64,000 nucleotides of DNA from Phymatolithon calcareum (Eukaryota > Rhodophyta > Florideophyceae > Hapalidiales), in the NCBI GenBank assembly GCA_977006965.1, contig OZ345367.1, positions 1,674,001-1,738,000 on the forward strand, read 5' to 3'. Shown here piece after piece: positions 10,288 to 22,500 of this stretch. The translations under genes and the position numbers were made by a program. Within the stretch, counting starts at the first letter, position 1. Each line of letters starts with the position of its first letter. The notes under the pieces are model-generated. The model did no database searches. It was not told the DNA's origin and saw nothing but the letters and a program-made list of their open reading frames with translations.

Positions 10288-10761
10288 TTAGAAACTACCG
10301 CCGACATCGGGTGTGATGCCAAAATCAGCAAACGCTCCCGGAAAAAGGAGATAAGTATCGTCCATCTTGCCTGCGGCATCGCTGTTATCCTCCTCTGTGA
10401 CATTTTTCGATTGTTTTCCCTGCGATGCCTGGGCTCTTTCAAGAAAAACGCGGCATTGCTTGACAAACGTTTTCTTCTCCCACCATTGCCTCTCGTAAGC
10501 ATTCTTCAGCGACACAGCTTCACTGACTAAGTCAGTTGCAAGCACTGCTGTTTCACATGTTGTCGCATGTTTCGAAGCTTCTGCGTCCCCACTGTGCGAC
10601 GCGCATTCTTCATGAACGGATTTCTCTCGCGTCTTCAGTAGCTTCACGCGTTGCTCTTGATTTTCCAGAAGACTTTGCAATCTCTTCACGTCTTTTTCCG
10701 CCTCTGTGCACTGAGACTCAATGACCTGCCTTTGACCCAGAGCCATGTACCGGTTTTCCAT
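10288..10761 (-). CDS. Coiled-coil protein, unknown
   Basis: The predicted product is 157 aa and unrecognised. Residues about 8-90 are charged and heptad-like (CTEAEKDVKRLQSLLENQEQ), consistent with a coiled coil, followed by YERQWWEKKTFVKQCRVFLE. The C-terminus FADFGITPDVG recalls the end of Hop2/TBPIP recombination proteins, which also have a coiled coil, a W..K basic helix and an F..(V/I)GI terminus, but the resemblance is too weak to name it. A TATAAAT on the minus strand at about 10842-10848 would place the transcript start just upstream of the ATG at 10761, which is why I prefer it over the in-frame ATG at 10842. Confidence 0.5.
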   Translation of the reverse strand: MENRYMALGQRQVIESQCTEAEKDVKRLQSLLENQEQRVKLLKTREKSVHEECASHSGDAEASKHATTCETAVLATDLVSEAVSLKNAYERQWWEKKTFVKQCRVFLERAQASQGKQSKNVTEEDNSDAAGKMDDTYLLFPGAFADFGITPDVGGSF

Positions 10762-10842
10762 TTCTCCTTTCTCGCGTAAGCTTGACTGTGGGTGCAGTGG
10801 TTGGTGTCTTTGCCTGCCTGCCGCGGCAAGAGGAGCTCGCAT

Positions 10843-11519
10843 TTATAGTCACATTTTCCTGACTTTCACGCACTTGCAGCGCTGCACTGACATTTCCAGC
10901 TGTCCAGAAAAAAGATTGGTGCTGCTGCGGCAACGAGATCTTGGCTGCCAACAGTGACACTGTAGTGCGCATCCATGGAATAGTTCTCGAGTGCAGGATG
11001 TGTCCCAAACAGAAGGCACAAGTGTCACCGTGGACAGATGTAATTGGACCTCCCTATAATAGTTGGGAATGTCTCATAACATAACCATGTCCCATGCGTT
11101 TATTACTTCCGTGTTTTTGTATCGCACGCTCAGAACTGTAAGCTCAAAATTTGTAATCGAGAATCATGCACGTGCGACTGCTGGTACCAACCACTCCAAC
11201 AGGAGTGTTCCAGGCGAGGTTTTCGTTGTACAAACTGGATGAGCGAGACATCACATTAATTTTACCCACGCACAAACTACAGCTTGTGCGTGGGTAAAAT
11301 TGACATACAGTGAGGTATACTGTAATAGGACTTGCCCAGATGCTGCTCAAAATCTGGCAAATTGAACCACCTGTACTGTAGTGACAACGTCTTGCCTAGG
11401 CAACAACCGTTGCTCGTGTATCTTCGACCTGAATGTCGTGAGGAACTTCTACTACATGTGAAGGTCTACCACAATGGCGCAATCGATCCACATCACTGCA
11501 GCCACTTTACCAGCTCAAT
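10843..11519. other. Intergenic with a hairpin
   Basis: No gene is supported. The hairpin at 11258-11301 is listed separately. The stop of NMD3 lies at the right edge. Confidence 0.45.
11258..11301. repeat. Perfect 18-bp hairpin
   Basis: Arms 11258-11275 and 11284-11301 are perfect reverse complements (core TTTTACCCACGCACAA) with an 8-nt loop. It lies about 220 nt beyond the NMD3 stop and is too strong to be chance. Confidence 0.85.
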
Positions 11520-13121
11520 TTATACGTTTTTTGGATTACGACGAGCTCGGTCCTCATCGATCACAAGGCCTTCTAAAAGTTCTTCAATCGGCACTTCAGG
11601 ATAATCCTCGTCATCCACCTCCTCTTCCGCATCATTGGCAACAGCACCCTCTCGACCAGCACCGCTATCGTCAGCAACAGGAGCTTCAGCCTTAAACAAA
11701 TTCACTGTTGAACGAAGCTCCTTGTCCTGCTCAAGTTCTTGCATGAATTCCTCTTGCTCTTCTTGCATCATTGCCAAAGGATCGGCAGCGCCTCTATCCG
11801 CACCACGCCTTTTCGTGCCCGAATCAAGCATTGACTCGTCCAGCTGCATGTTCAGCCGTTGCAGACGCCACATGCGACGCTTCGCACGATTCTTCTTTTC
11901 GTACGTTTTCTTAAAGAGTAGAACGTCGGGAAGTTCAAGCCGCTTGTGTCCATGGAGAAGGGCTTCGTTATAGACACAATTCGCAACATCATACCCCAAA
12001 GCAAGGTCACCTGGATTGAGCAGATTGCCCAAATGAGTCCGAATGTACTTAGTGTCATCATTGCGACCGTAATCCGACGTTCTGGCAACCGTTGCATCTG
12101 CAACGCACCACTTCCCTTTTCGCACATCAGATTTTTCAATATCCAGCACGATGAACTCTGTCGCCTGCTTCGATGACATGATCGGGGTCACAGGATACTT
12201 CCAGTAAAGCTGCGCTGACAAATCAGCGGATTGAAGAGTCTGCGGGTCTGTAATTGTCATGGACTGCGAGACACGAGTAACGATGACAATAGGCCCCAGA
12301 CCACCCAAGTGCGCTGACAGTTTTGGAGGAAGACAAATCATGTCATCTTTGCAAAGTGGAATGATTTCTGTGGAAAACGTGTACTTGTAGCGATAAGTAT
12401 TCGAATTCGCGTCATGTGAAACGAGATGCTCAGCCGTTTTGTAGCGGATAGGCACAACGTGATTCAAGAACGATACAAATTTCAACGCCTGACTTCGATT
12501 GAAGAAGTAAAAATCGATGCCATCCGGGAACAGCTTCATACTGACAGCCTCATCATGTGCATTGTGTCGCAGAATCACTTGCTCCAAGTAAAGAAAAGTA
12601 CGTTTGTGGGGGACCTTCTGACGAGCTTGCACCACGGCCTGCCATTCGTCAACATCTGCGGCGTCACGGCAGCACATGTCGCATTGCTGATATTCCACAA
12701 CATACTCCACGATAAACTCCTGCTGGAGAATTGTATTATGAAAAACTTCCTTTTGGATTTTGAGTCGAACATGAATACGTCGAGAATGGGGCTCCGTCCA
12801 GCGGAAACCTGCATCAATAAGCTTCACCTTGTTCAGACCCTTCAGTTTTTTCAGGCAAATCGTCAGCAATTCCTTAGATTCGAGTTCCGCCGCGACCCAA
12901 TTCTTCGGCGGCTGCAAATATCGGGCACATCCACGACAGTAGTAAATTGAACTCTGCTTTGGAATGCTTTCGGTAATATCGACTTGACCGCGAATGCATG
13001 AAACGCACATGTTGGACGGGTTGGCTGTGATCGCTGTTCCGCACAGGCAGCAAAGAATTGTGGGCAATGTGGACGTCATCGGAACCATGTCGTCACTTGT
13101 ATCCATATTGTCGACCTCCAT
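11520..13121 (-). CDS. NMD3: NMD3, 60S ribosomal subunit export adaptor
   Basis: NMD3 binds late 60S pre-ribosomes in the nucleus and carries an export signal for Crm1, so it depends on Ran, also encoded in this window. The 533-aa product has the N-terminal zinc-binding region with four CxxC pairs (CCLCG, CVSC, CRGC and later CDMC), the stretch FRWTEPHSRR, LRLKIQKEV-like (VRLKIQKEV), and the central FYLEQ...DGIDFYF and HLGNLLNPGDLALGYDVANC motifs of the family. The C-terminus is acidic (EEEVDDEDYPEVPIEELLE), as in other NMD3 proteins, where nuclear export and localisation signals lie. I place the start at the ATG at 13121, just before the first zinc motif; an in-frame ATG at 13310 would add 63 residues with no family match. 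No intron is needed. Confidence 0.95.
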   Translation of the reverse strand: MEVDNMDTSDDMVPMTSTLPTILCCLCGTAITANPSNMCVSCIRGQVDITESIPKQSSIYYCRGCARYLQPPKNWVAAELESKELLTICLKKLKGLNKVKLIDAGFRWTEPHSRRIHVRLKIQKEVFHNTILQQEFIVEYVVEYQQCDMCCRDAADVDEWQAVVQARQKVPHKRTFLYLEQVILRHNAHDEAVSMKLFPDGIDFYFFNRSQALKFVSFLNHVVPIRYKTAEHLVSHDANSNTYRYKYTFSTEIIPLCKDDMICLPPKLSAHLGGLGPIVIVTRVSQSMTITDPQTLQSADLSAQLYWKYPVTPIMSSKQATEFIVLDIEKSDVRKGKWCVADATVARTSDYGRNDDTKYIRTHLGNLLNPGDLALGYDVANCVYNEALLHGHKRLELPDVLLFKKTYEKKNRAKRRMWRLQRLNMQLDESMLDSGTKRRGADRGAADPLAMMQEEQEEFMQELEQDKELRSTVNLFKAEAPVADDSGAGREGAVANDAEEEVDDEDYPEVPIEELLEGLVIDEDRARRNPKNV

Positions 13122-13576
13122 GACGAATGAAGGGAATGTCCTTGCCAAGAAGCAGGAACTGGCGCGGAGAACGCAGTTTCTTTGCTCAAAGAACGCACGT
13201 CGTCGGTGCCAGCGCCCGGATCTGAATCCTGCGCTATTGGACGAATGATGGAAATATTTCCGAAACTGTGAAATGGTTTCATTTGGGTGTTGGCAGAGTT
13301 TGGTTTTCAAAACGTGTGAAATTCATACTTAAAACATTTTACGCATGAATTTGGCACAAAAATTTAAGCCCCCTTCCGTTTGATCCAGAATGTATGATTG
13401 GTCCACGGGGTGCGAACTGACTGAATCTATGATAATTCCCGCCATTTCTTCAAAAACTGTGGTCGATGCAATTGCAATTGATCAGGCCCACAACTTCTTG
13501 AATCTGCATCGACAAGTTCGGCGCCTCCAGTCCTGCCCGTTTCTTCTTCTCAAAAGATTCATTAAGCGCTATATGG
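13122..13576. promoter_or_regulatory. Divergent promoter region NMD3 / dynein
   Basis: These 455 bases separate the start of NMD3 (minus) from the start of dynein (plus) and must hold both promoters. No clear TATA box or other element could be assigned. Confidence 0.4.
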
Positions 13577-16500
13577 TTGAAGGCTCAAGCCGTTCTGGGG
13601 CTATGCAAGTCAGAGAAACTTGAGCAAACAGACGCCGGAGGTTTTTGCAAAAATTTCCAAATGCAGCAGGCGGCAGCGTTATCTACTCTGCAGTCTTTGG
13701 GATACCGTGATTGTTCGGAGAACATTCGCAGCATTGCTGATGGCCGCACCAAGTTGTTGCGCGGCGACTCAGGGCAATTTGCAGCTGTCTCTCGTCATGG
13801 CGATGCGTTCGATTTCCTTGTTATCGGCGCCGATACGGAATGCCCCGTCGGCACTCTGCGCGAATTTCTGGAATCCGCAATCATTCCAATGTCCGATGAG
13901 TACGCAATCGATATCGGTGTGGCAAAACCGGAACGAGAATCCTTACGAAAGCGAATTAGGGAAGCAGCTGTCGCTTTGGACGTGCTGGCAAAGGGACAGA
14001 AAGTTCGAGTTCGCCCAGCAGATATTGCAATACACCCGCAAATATTGCAGCTTGTCGAAAATGACGCGAATGTGTCTCCTGAAAGCGTCCCAGAGCACCT
14101 GACGAATGACTTGGCGCTTATTAATCAATTGCAAACTCAAGTTCTTCACTGGAGGAAAGAAATCGACAGACTCGTTCAGCTTTCTCGTGCTGGCCCTGGC
14201 GCAACGCTCTCGGCGGAAGAGGAAACCATGTTTTGGAGCTCTCTTGATTCTGCTTTTGTCAACGCACAGATGACGCTTTCCAGTTCCCCGATCAAGATTT
14301 CACTTCAATTGCTTGCACGCAACCGCAGAGCCACTGGTTTCATGATGGACGTAACCCAGATATTGGATACAGGTCGTCTTCGTGCTGCTGGAGTGCTAAA
14401 CCTTGTACAGGGATTGCCTATTGTTGCGCTGCGTACAGCGGATACCGAGGAGAATTTGCTGAAAAGCGTAAAGCAATTCTGGGAACACATGATTTCAAAA
14501 CTGCGAATTTCGTCGCTGCCTATTGAGCGAGCAATGTCCCTTACCGATTCTGTAAGCGCGGAGGTTGATTCGTCTCTGAAGGCACTCCAAAAGTCTCGCG
14601 GTGGACTTCTGAACTCCTCGTTCCAATCATTTTTTGCATTCGTCGAGGCTTCATGCACAGTTTTCGAAGCTTGGGCGGAGGGCTATGACCGCTGTCGAAT
14701 TGCAGCAAGAGAGATTGCGTCGAAAAGGGCGGAAACATTGCCTCCCAGAAAAGCGCCGGCGTTTGCCGCACTGCGGACCAGAATCGAAGAAGCCTTTGAG
14801 TTTCGATCACACAACAGTGCGCTCCGGGCAGTGCTCGAAAAGCAATCTCTAGTTAATCCGTCCGCTGGGGGCTTCCTTGAAAAGCTGGATGTGGCGTATC
14901 AGTCAGTTGTGCTTCAATGCGATGCAGGTATTGCTCTGGACACATCTCCAAGCGGCGTCACGTCGTGGTCGAAGGCTCGCGAAGAGTATTCAATCTTGAC
15001 AGAAGAGATTGAGGAAGCGGTTGCTCTTCAATTCCAAGAAGCCATATGCGAAATGCAGAACTTGTCCGCAATGGCACTGTTTGCTGCAGACTTCGGCCAA
15101 TTGGTAGACAGGCCATTAATGGATAATGCGACAAGCATTTGCGCTGCTAAAGTCTTGAATATTGGACATTGTAACCTTTCCGCCCTTCAAAAGCAATGGG
15201 AAAACTATCGGTCTATTAACAGAGGGCGGACGCAGTTTCGTCACTTGCCAGCAATATGCACCAAGACTGTACAAGCAAGAGTGATCAGTATCGCTCTGGG
15301 ACGAATTTTGAATGAAACAGGAACCATCTTGGGCTCTGTGCGTATGAACAATGACCCTGATCTCGTGGAGTTCGCGGAAAAAATTGAGTCGTTTTCCAAG
15401 CAAACGGACGCCGCCTCTATCTTGAAATCGTGGCTGTCATCCTCCTCGACGACAATCTTTCGTCCGAACCGTCCTCTTCTGTCCGAGATTCCATCGAATG
15501 AGAATGGTGATATGGAAATCGGTATTGACGAGCAAACGGTTGATATCCTTCGCGCCATTTTCTTTTTTGAACAAGACGCAGTTTTGTCTAGTCTTGTGCA
15601 ACAGGAGCTTCTCGTGCGCGCTCGTGAGGCACATTGCATGCTGCAAGTTTACTCACGCATGTCTGCAGCATTGGGGTGCTACACAGACACATGTGCACTT
15701 GTGCAAAGCGTTGACGTCCGGGCGTTCAAGCTTATTTGTCCTCTTGTATTAGACAAACGAGAATCTGCCAGACAAGCTTTACTTGAGTCAAGTAAATTGA
15801 GTTGTGCTGATTCGTTCGATGTTCTTTTGGAATGTGCTGAAAAGTGCTTCACATCCTGTCGGCTATATACTGATGCCCTGCGCGCGCTGGTTGATGAACA
15901 TCGCTTTGTCTTCGAATCTTTGGACGCTTTGTCTTCTGTTTGCTTCAAGCCTGAAATGACCGAAAGAAACAAAGACATTGCGAAACATGTCGCGGAGGTT
16001 TTGCGGCGAATGAGCAGCACGATCCGGTCGATGAGAAGTAGAGTGTCTGACTCCTCTAAATTCGAAGGCTACATGAAAACCGCCGTGGAAAGAGAGTTTC
16101 AAAATGTTTTTGACGCCGTACTTTCTCAATCGATATTCCATTGGATCTCCGAATTGAAAGCCGGTCGGGTCCCAGAGTTGATATCTAACTTGAGACTATC
16201 AAGCCTTGGGGACTCCTATTTGCTCGACCCAGACGTAACTTCCATACACACGGCCTCTCTGAATGCCCTCCGTAACCTGTCCGCAGCAGCCCACGGTCTT
16301 CTTTCGAACAGAGACTTCCTCGAAGAAGATGACCCTATATTTTGCATAGTTCTGCCGTCGTTGTCTCGTTGTTTTGAATCCGACCGAAGTGCAAGCCGAG
16401 CAGCTACCAGAGCCATGGAATGTATCACTCATGAACTCGAGAGGCTTCAAGCGAATGTTCGGCTCTGGAGTCCGTTTTCCTTTTTATTTTCTCTGGACAA

Positions 16501-19500
16501 ATCTGCTCTGCTAAAGTCTATTTCTGCAGATACAGAGAGTGCTCGAAATGTCTTGTCGTCACTATCGTCCGTTGCAGATGAAATTCGAGCGCTCGAACGA
16601 CAAGAATTGAGGAATGGAGAAACGTCATCCTATTTGCAAACTGCTGCAGTATCAGCTCAGTTGCAGACGATCGTGTCCGGCACAGTTCGAGATGCGCTGG
16701 AGGCTTGCTCTGAGTTTTGCGCCGAGCAAACGCATGAAATTTACAAACTTTTCAGTACATCGAAGGGAAGCATCAAAAGTGCTTTGGGGAAAGATGCGAT
16801 TGAAGTTGTCTTGCTCTTGAAATCTGTGGAGGAATCGGTGTTTGGCGTAACTGATCTGAAAATCGCTGCTCTTGAGGAGATTGAGGCTCTTATTAACAAA
16901 ACGTCACTCGTCCCCATGCCGAGCACGTGGATTAGTCATGAAGTGCTCAGTGCAGAGCTGGTGATGTTGAAGAAGCTACATGCCCAGAGATCCAGCACCG
17001 TGCTCGTTAATCTTGCTGAGCTGAAAAGCAAGTACAAGAAGGAGAAGGAACTATTTGAAGTTAACCTGTCAGAATTCCATGCTCGCAGTGATAAAGTTTG
17101 GGAAGAGCACGGCTCAGTACAATCATCAAAAGGCCCTGACGACGGGCTCTTGTCATTTCCAATGGACGATTTCTGTCTCACGTCTCTGCAAGCTGAGGTA
17201 ATGGATTTGAAGCTGGAAAGCAGTAGGCTGCAATCCATTGAACGAGCCTTGCAATTCGAGCAAAGTAGCTATGACACCCTCGTGGAGACCCTCGCTGTCG
17301 AAGTGGACACGATTTGTAAGTCTTTGACGGCACTACAAGCGCTATCAGAGAGGCTTGTGGAAGTGGGAAACACTACATTCGAAAACTTTGATGGACGATC
17401 CCTGCGAAAGAGGATTGAAGCCATTAATTCTGAGGTTTCCGCACTTGAATCTTATCACGGTGCATCAGCAGCGGTTACTAAGCTAAGGGCCACGACTGAT
17501 AACCATCTTAAAGTGCATGGGCTGTTGTCCAACCTTCGGTCGTGCAGTCTCTCCCCTCTTCGAGAACGTGATATTCTCAAAACGTTGTTTGGGGACCTGA
17601 ACCCGTCGGAGTCCGTACGGCAGAAGAAACTGCATGACTTCTGGCGATGCGACCTGTTGAAACATGACACATACCTTCGAGAAGTATTCGACATTGCTTC
17701 TGGAGAAAGTGCACTCGCAGAATTTTTGAATGGCGTTCGAAGGACGTGGTCGTCGCGCCAACCATCCTTTATCCACCGAGACGGGATCAAGCTTTTGGAT
17801 TGTATTCCTGCTCTCGTTGATGAGCTACATGACCAGTTGCAAGCTTTGTCTACAATGGCCGGATCTCAGTTTGTTGCGTTGTTCGAAGAAGAACGCAAGT
17901 CGTGGGAAACCCGCTTATCCCGATGCCAGGAAGTTCTAGAAGAGATCACGGAAGTTCAAATGCAGTGGGTGCACCTACGTAGCCTCTTTGATGTTGGGTC
18001 CGCGGGTTCGTCGCTCAGGAAGAAACTGCGAAGAGAGTTCATTGCTTTTTCAAATGTGGACTCTCAAATTGTTTCGTTTTTTGACTATCTTGAGGCGTCG
18101 ACGGGGCTGGTCGAGGGACTCAACGCTGCAATGGGTTTGGACCGAATCTTGGGAGACCTCAATGACATTGTTCGGAGCTTGGCATCATTCTTGGAAGGGC
18201 AAAGGTCCGTCTTTCCACGATTTTTCTTCATGTCTGACACTGATTTGTTGTTGGTGCTCTCAATGAGTCCAAGAAGAATGGAAACGCTTATTCCTAGCTT
18301 AGGCAAACTGTTTTCAGGGATTGGTCAGGTTGAATACACAGTCACGGAAACTCATGGTGTTATTACAACGTCTGTAGTATCGAAAGAAGGCGAGCGACTT
18401 CAACTTTGTCGTCCGGTGGCGTTTGAAGACGGAAGCTCTATTACTGATTTTCTATCCAACTTGGACATAACGCTGAAAGAGTCTTTGCAACATCTACTAC
18501 CGAAAGCTCTTGTTGGCGTTGAGGACCTTATTTACACCGACGGTGAAATCACCACCACGTCTTTGCAACAAACTCTTGACAATTTTCCGGCGCAAATTCT
18601 TTTACTATCGTCAAGAATCATTTTTACTCGAAAAGTAGAAGAGAGCTTTTCTGGGCCAGCCCATGATCTTAACCGATTGCTTGCAAAGCTTATAGATAAG
18701 CTCGATCATTTGTGCCGTTCCGTGATCCCCGATGACGGGAAGAGACGAGCATGTGATCCTACGGGCTCGAAAAGAGAGCACATAATTAAGGAGTTGGTAT
18801 ATCAAAGAGATACCTTGCGAATCTTGGTACAAGCAAACATATCAAGTGCAAGCGCACATCAATGGAATCATCAGCTGCGGTCGTATTCAGAAGATGGCAC
18901 AGGAGGAAAAATGGGATTTGGAGCTACTGCAATGACAGTAATGATGAAATGTGCTGATGCTCGTTTTGAGTACGGCTGGGAATATCTTGGTGTTGGAGAT
19001 ACCCTGGTGCAGACACCGCTTACGTCGCGCTGCTATTTGACATTGTCACAAGCGCTACATCGGGGACTTGGTGGCAGTCCCTTTGGGCCAGCTGGAACTG
19101 GTAAGACGGAAACTGTTAAGTCCCTGGGGCGGCTTTTGGGCAGAAATGTTGTCGTGTTCAATTGCGACGAAAGCTTTGATGCTGTGTCAGTTGGCCGAAT
19201 TCTAGCTGGAGTATCACGCGTCGGGTTCTGGGTATGCTTTGATGAGTTCAACAGATTGTCCGCGAGTAGTCTGTCGTCCACATCGCAGCAATTGTCAATT
19301 CTGCAGAATGCTGTGAAGTGCGGATATCGTACTGTCGACAATTTTTATGGTGGGGATGTGCCTGTTTCAATTGGATCCGGTTTGGGAATATTCATTACAA
19401 TGAACCCGACATACTCAGGTCGCCGTGAATTGCCGAGCAATCTCAAGTCCTTGTTCCGCCCATGTGCCATGCCGCGACCGGATTACCTGGTCATTGCCGA

Positions 19501-22500
19501 AGTATTGCTCATGTCGTACAGCTTTCGAGCGTCAGGAACTTTGGGAGCCAAACTTGTTCATCTGTTCGATTGTTTGAAGCAGGTTATTCGCGATCGTCCT
19601 CATTATGACTTCGGCTTGCGGTCCCTGAAAAGCTCAATAGTAATTGCCGGAAAGCTGCGAAGCACCATTTCTTCGTCTCAAATCGAAAATCCCGCAACAG
19701 CTATTACAGAACCAGACGAGGCGCGAGCGGTCGTATTGTCGCTGCAGGAAACTTTAAAGCCACGACTTTTGCCTCAAGACGTTCAAGAGTTTAACGCATA
19801 CATTCGGAATTTGTTCCCAAGCGTGTGCACTTCTGATTTTCAGCTTCCCGCAAATCTGCTTAATGCCGTTTGTTCCTCTTCTAAAGAACGGAACTTTGAA
19901 GTCACTGCTTCATTTCTTCAGCGAATTGGCCAGATGTACAATTTGCTCAAACATCGACCTGGGATCATGTTAGTTGGCGATGCGGGCTGCGGCAAATCTA
20001 CGTCATGGCAAATTTTGTTCGAGTCGTTGCGTCGTCTCTCTGATGCTGACAAGGGCACTGAGTCGACAATCGAAAGAAAATCATCTCTTACTGTCTTGGA
20101 CCCAAAGTTGTTGACATCTGCACAACTCTACGGATCTCTGGACCTTTCTACGAGAGAATGGACAGACGGGATTTTTACGAAAAAGCTTCGAGATTGTGCG
20201 CTACTGTCTGAAACTTCTCAAAGCGCGGATTATCTTAACTGGATTGTTTTTGATGGGGATATTGACCCTAATTGGGTCGAAAATCTGAATTCCGTCCTTG
20301 ATGATACTAGGCTTCTCACTCTTCCAAGCGGGGAGCGGATTCCTCTTTCTTCCAGCATTCGCATTCTGTTCGAGGTGGACAATTTGAAACACGCTAACCC
20401 AAGCACTGTGTCAAGATGCGGGCTGGTTTATTTTGATGAAGGGGACCCATTATCGGGTGTCTTAAGGTCTCAGCTTGAGAATACGTTGTCAAAAGCTGGA
20501 ATACTGTCTAGTACCCGCGAAGAGATCCTAAGAATTTCGGATACTTTCGCTCTCTTTGCTGAAAGCATTCCCCAATACGGGAAGGGGATTCTTCGGCAGC
20601 CTAAATGTTCGTTTGTTTCAGGGGTCATGGGTTTATTCTCCAGCATGTTGACACAACTTTTGTCCGCACGGCTTCACGACGACATAGTCGAGGCACCGAA
20701 GGAAGAGAAGGACGCGGCTTTCGACAGAGCCAGGTCTGGCAAAAGTATAGGAACTACTCTTACGCCTGCTGTTCTTGCGCGGTGCTTTCTCCTATCTGCA
20801 AAAACAGCTATCGGAAGCAGTTTTGCCCATGATAACGCGGTCGCTTTGAATTCGGCACTCTTGAAACACATGCAGGGATGCTCACATTTTCTTGACGTGG
20901 TATTGGCAGAGTATGATGGTCCGTCGCTATTTGGAGCTGCATTCGATGCCAAAACAGCATCATCATTCAACTTTGCCACCGCTGCAACGGAAGAGGTTGT
21001 TTTACAAGATTTGCCTGGCCAGATTGGGAGTCCTGATATTGTAATACCTACTCCATCGTCATTGCGGCTCACCCAAATTGTCCGCGATGCAATCTGGAAT
21101 CAAGAGTTTTTGCATTGCCAGAACTCTCTCGTTGTCCTCTGTGGTCCTCCTGGGTGTGGCAAAAGCATGGTTCTCACATCTGCATTGAATGACCTGCCTG
21201 GTGTAGAGCTGGCGACAATAAGTATGTCCTCCCGAACGACGATTACAGATGTAATTGCAGTGCTAAAAGCGCATATGGAAGTGTCTAAGAGTCTCAATGG
21301 TGATTTGGTGCTGAGTCCGAAGACACCTCATAAGCAGACTGTATTATTCTGCGATGAAGTAAATTTGGGTGCACCGGATGAATATGGAACGCAGTATGTG
21401 GCTAACTTTATAAGATGCCTTGTTGAGCGGAAGGGATTTTGGAGCGGAACACGACCAAGGTGGACACATGTGCAGGGACTCCGAATTGTTGCTGCATGCA
21501 ACCCGGCGGAGGATGCTGGTCGACATCACCTTCCCGCTCGACTAATGCGACATGCTCTTCTCGTCCGAGTGGAACAGCCAAATCGTCATGACCTTTTGAC
21601 GATCTTCAAAGTACACATGGCAGGCTTATTGAAGTATTTGGATTCTAGACTCGAAAGTCGCGCAGATGTCCTGACCAATGCCATGGTCGACTTTTTCCTT
21701 GCAAACAAAGAGCGTTTCGCGCCGACTGCCTTGGGTCCTTTAGAACCGCATTATGTGTACTCCGCCAGAGAACTCATTCGCTGGGTTCGCGGAATGAAAC
21801 ACATTTTGACATGCAACTTGGAACCTTCGAATGTATTCAGCTCCGTTGGAAGCCCATCGCGTGCAATTGAGAAGATTTGGGAAGAAGTACTTCGAGCATT
21901 TAATCACGAAGCGAAACGCTTGTTCATGGACAGGCTTGTGAGCAAGTCGGAACTCAAGTTTGCTGAAAAATCTCTTGGAGAAGTTTTGAAGATACACTTT
22001 GGACATGACGGGACTCCAATACCTGATATGCTGTACAGTTCCTGGTTGAAACTTGAAGGTGACGATGCTTCGGCGGATACATTCCAGGTGGTTACCGACA
22101 TTGAAGAATTTCGAGAAGTTGTTTATCAGAGGTTGCGTGTCTTTGCCGAAGAAGAAGGACTGGGTGGCGCTTGGATGAGCGGAAGAGGCGCTGCTTCCTT
22201 GGACGATGCGATCGACCAGTTCGCCGTAACTGATGATGTTTTGAAACATTTGGCTCGAATTGAGAGGGTTCTAAGCCTACCTCTAGGTCACGCGGTATTG
22301 ATGGGTGTACCGGGGACGGGCAAGAAAACGCTGGCCAGGTTTGCTGCGTGGATGCTTGGAGCTACTGTTTTCCAAGTACGTTCGCACGCATCGTATACTG
22401 CACTAAACTTCGCAGACGATATTCGAAATGTTTTGCGCCAGGCTGGTGTGTACCATCAGAAGGTTGTTGTCATTTTTGATGAAAGCAATGACCTGGACTC

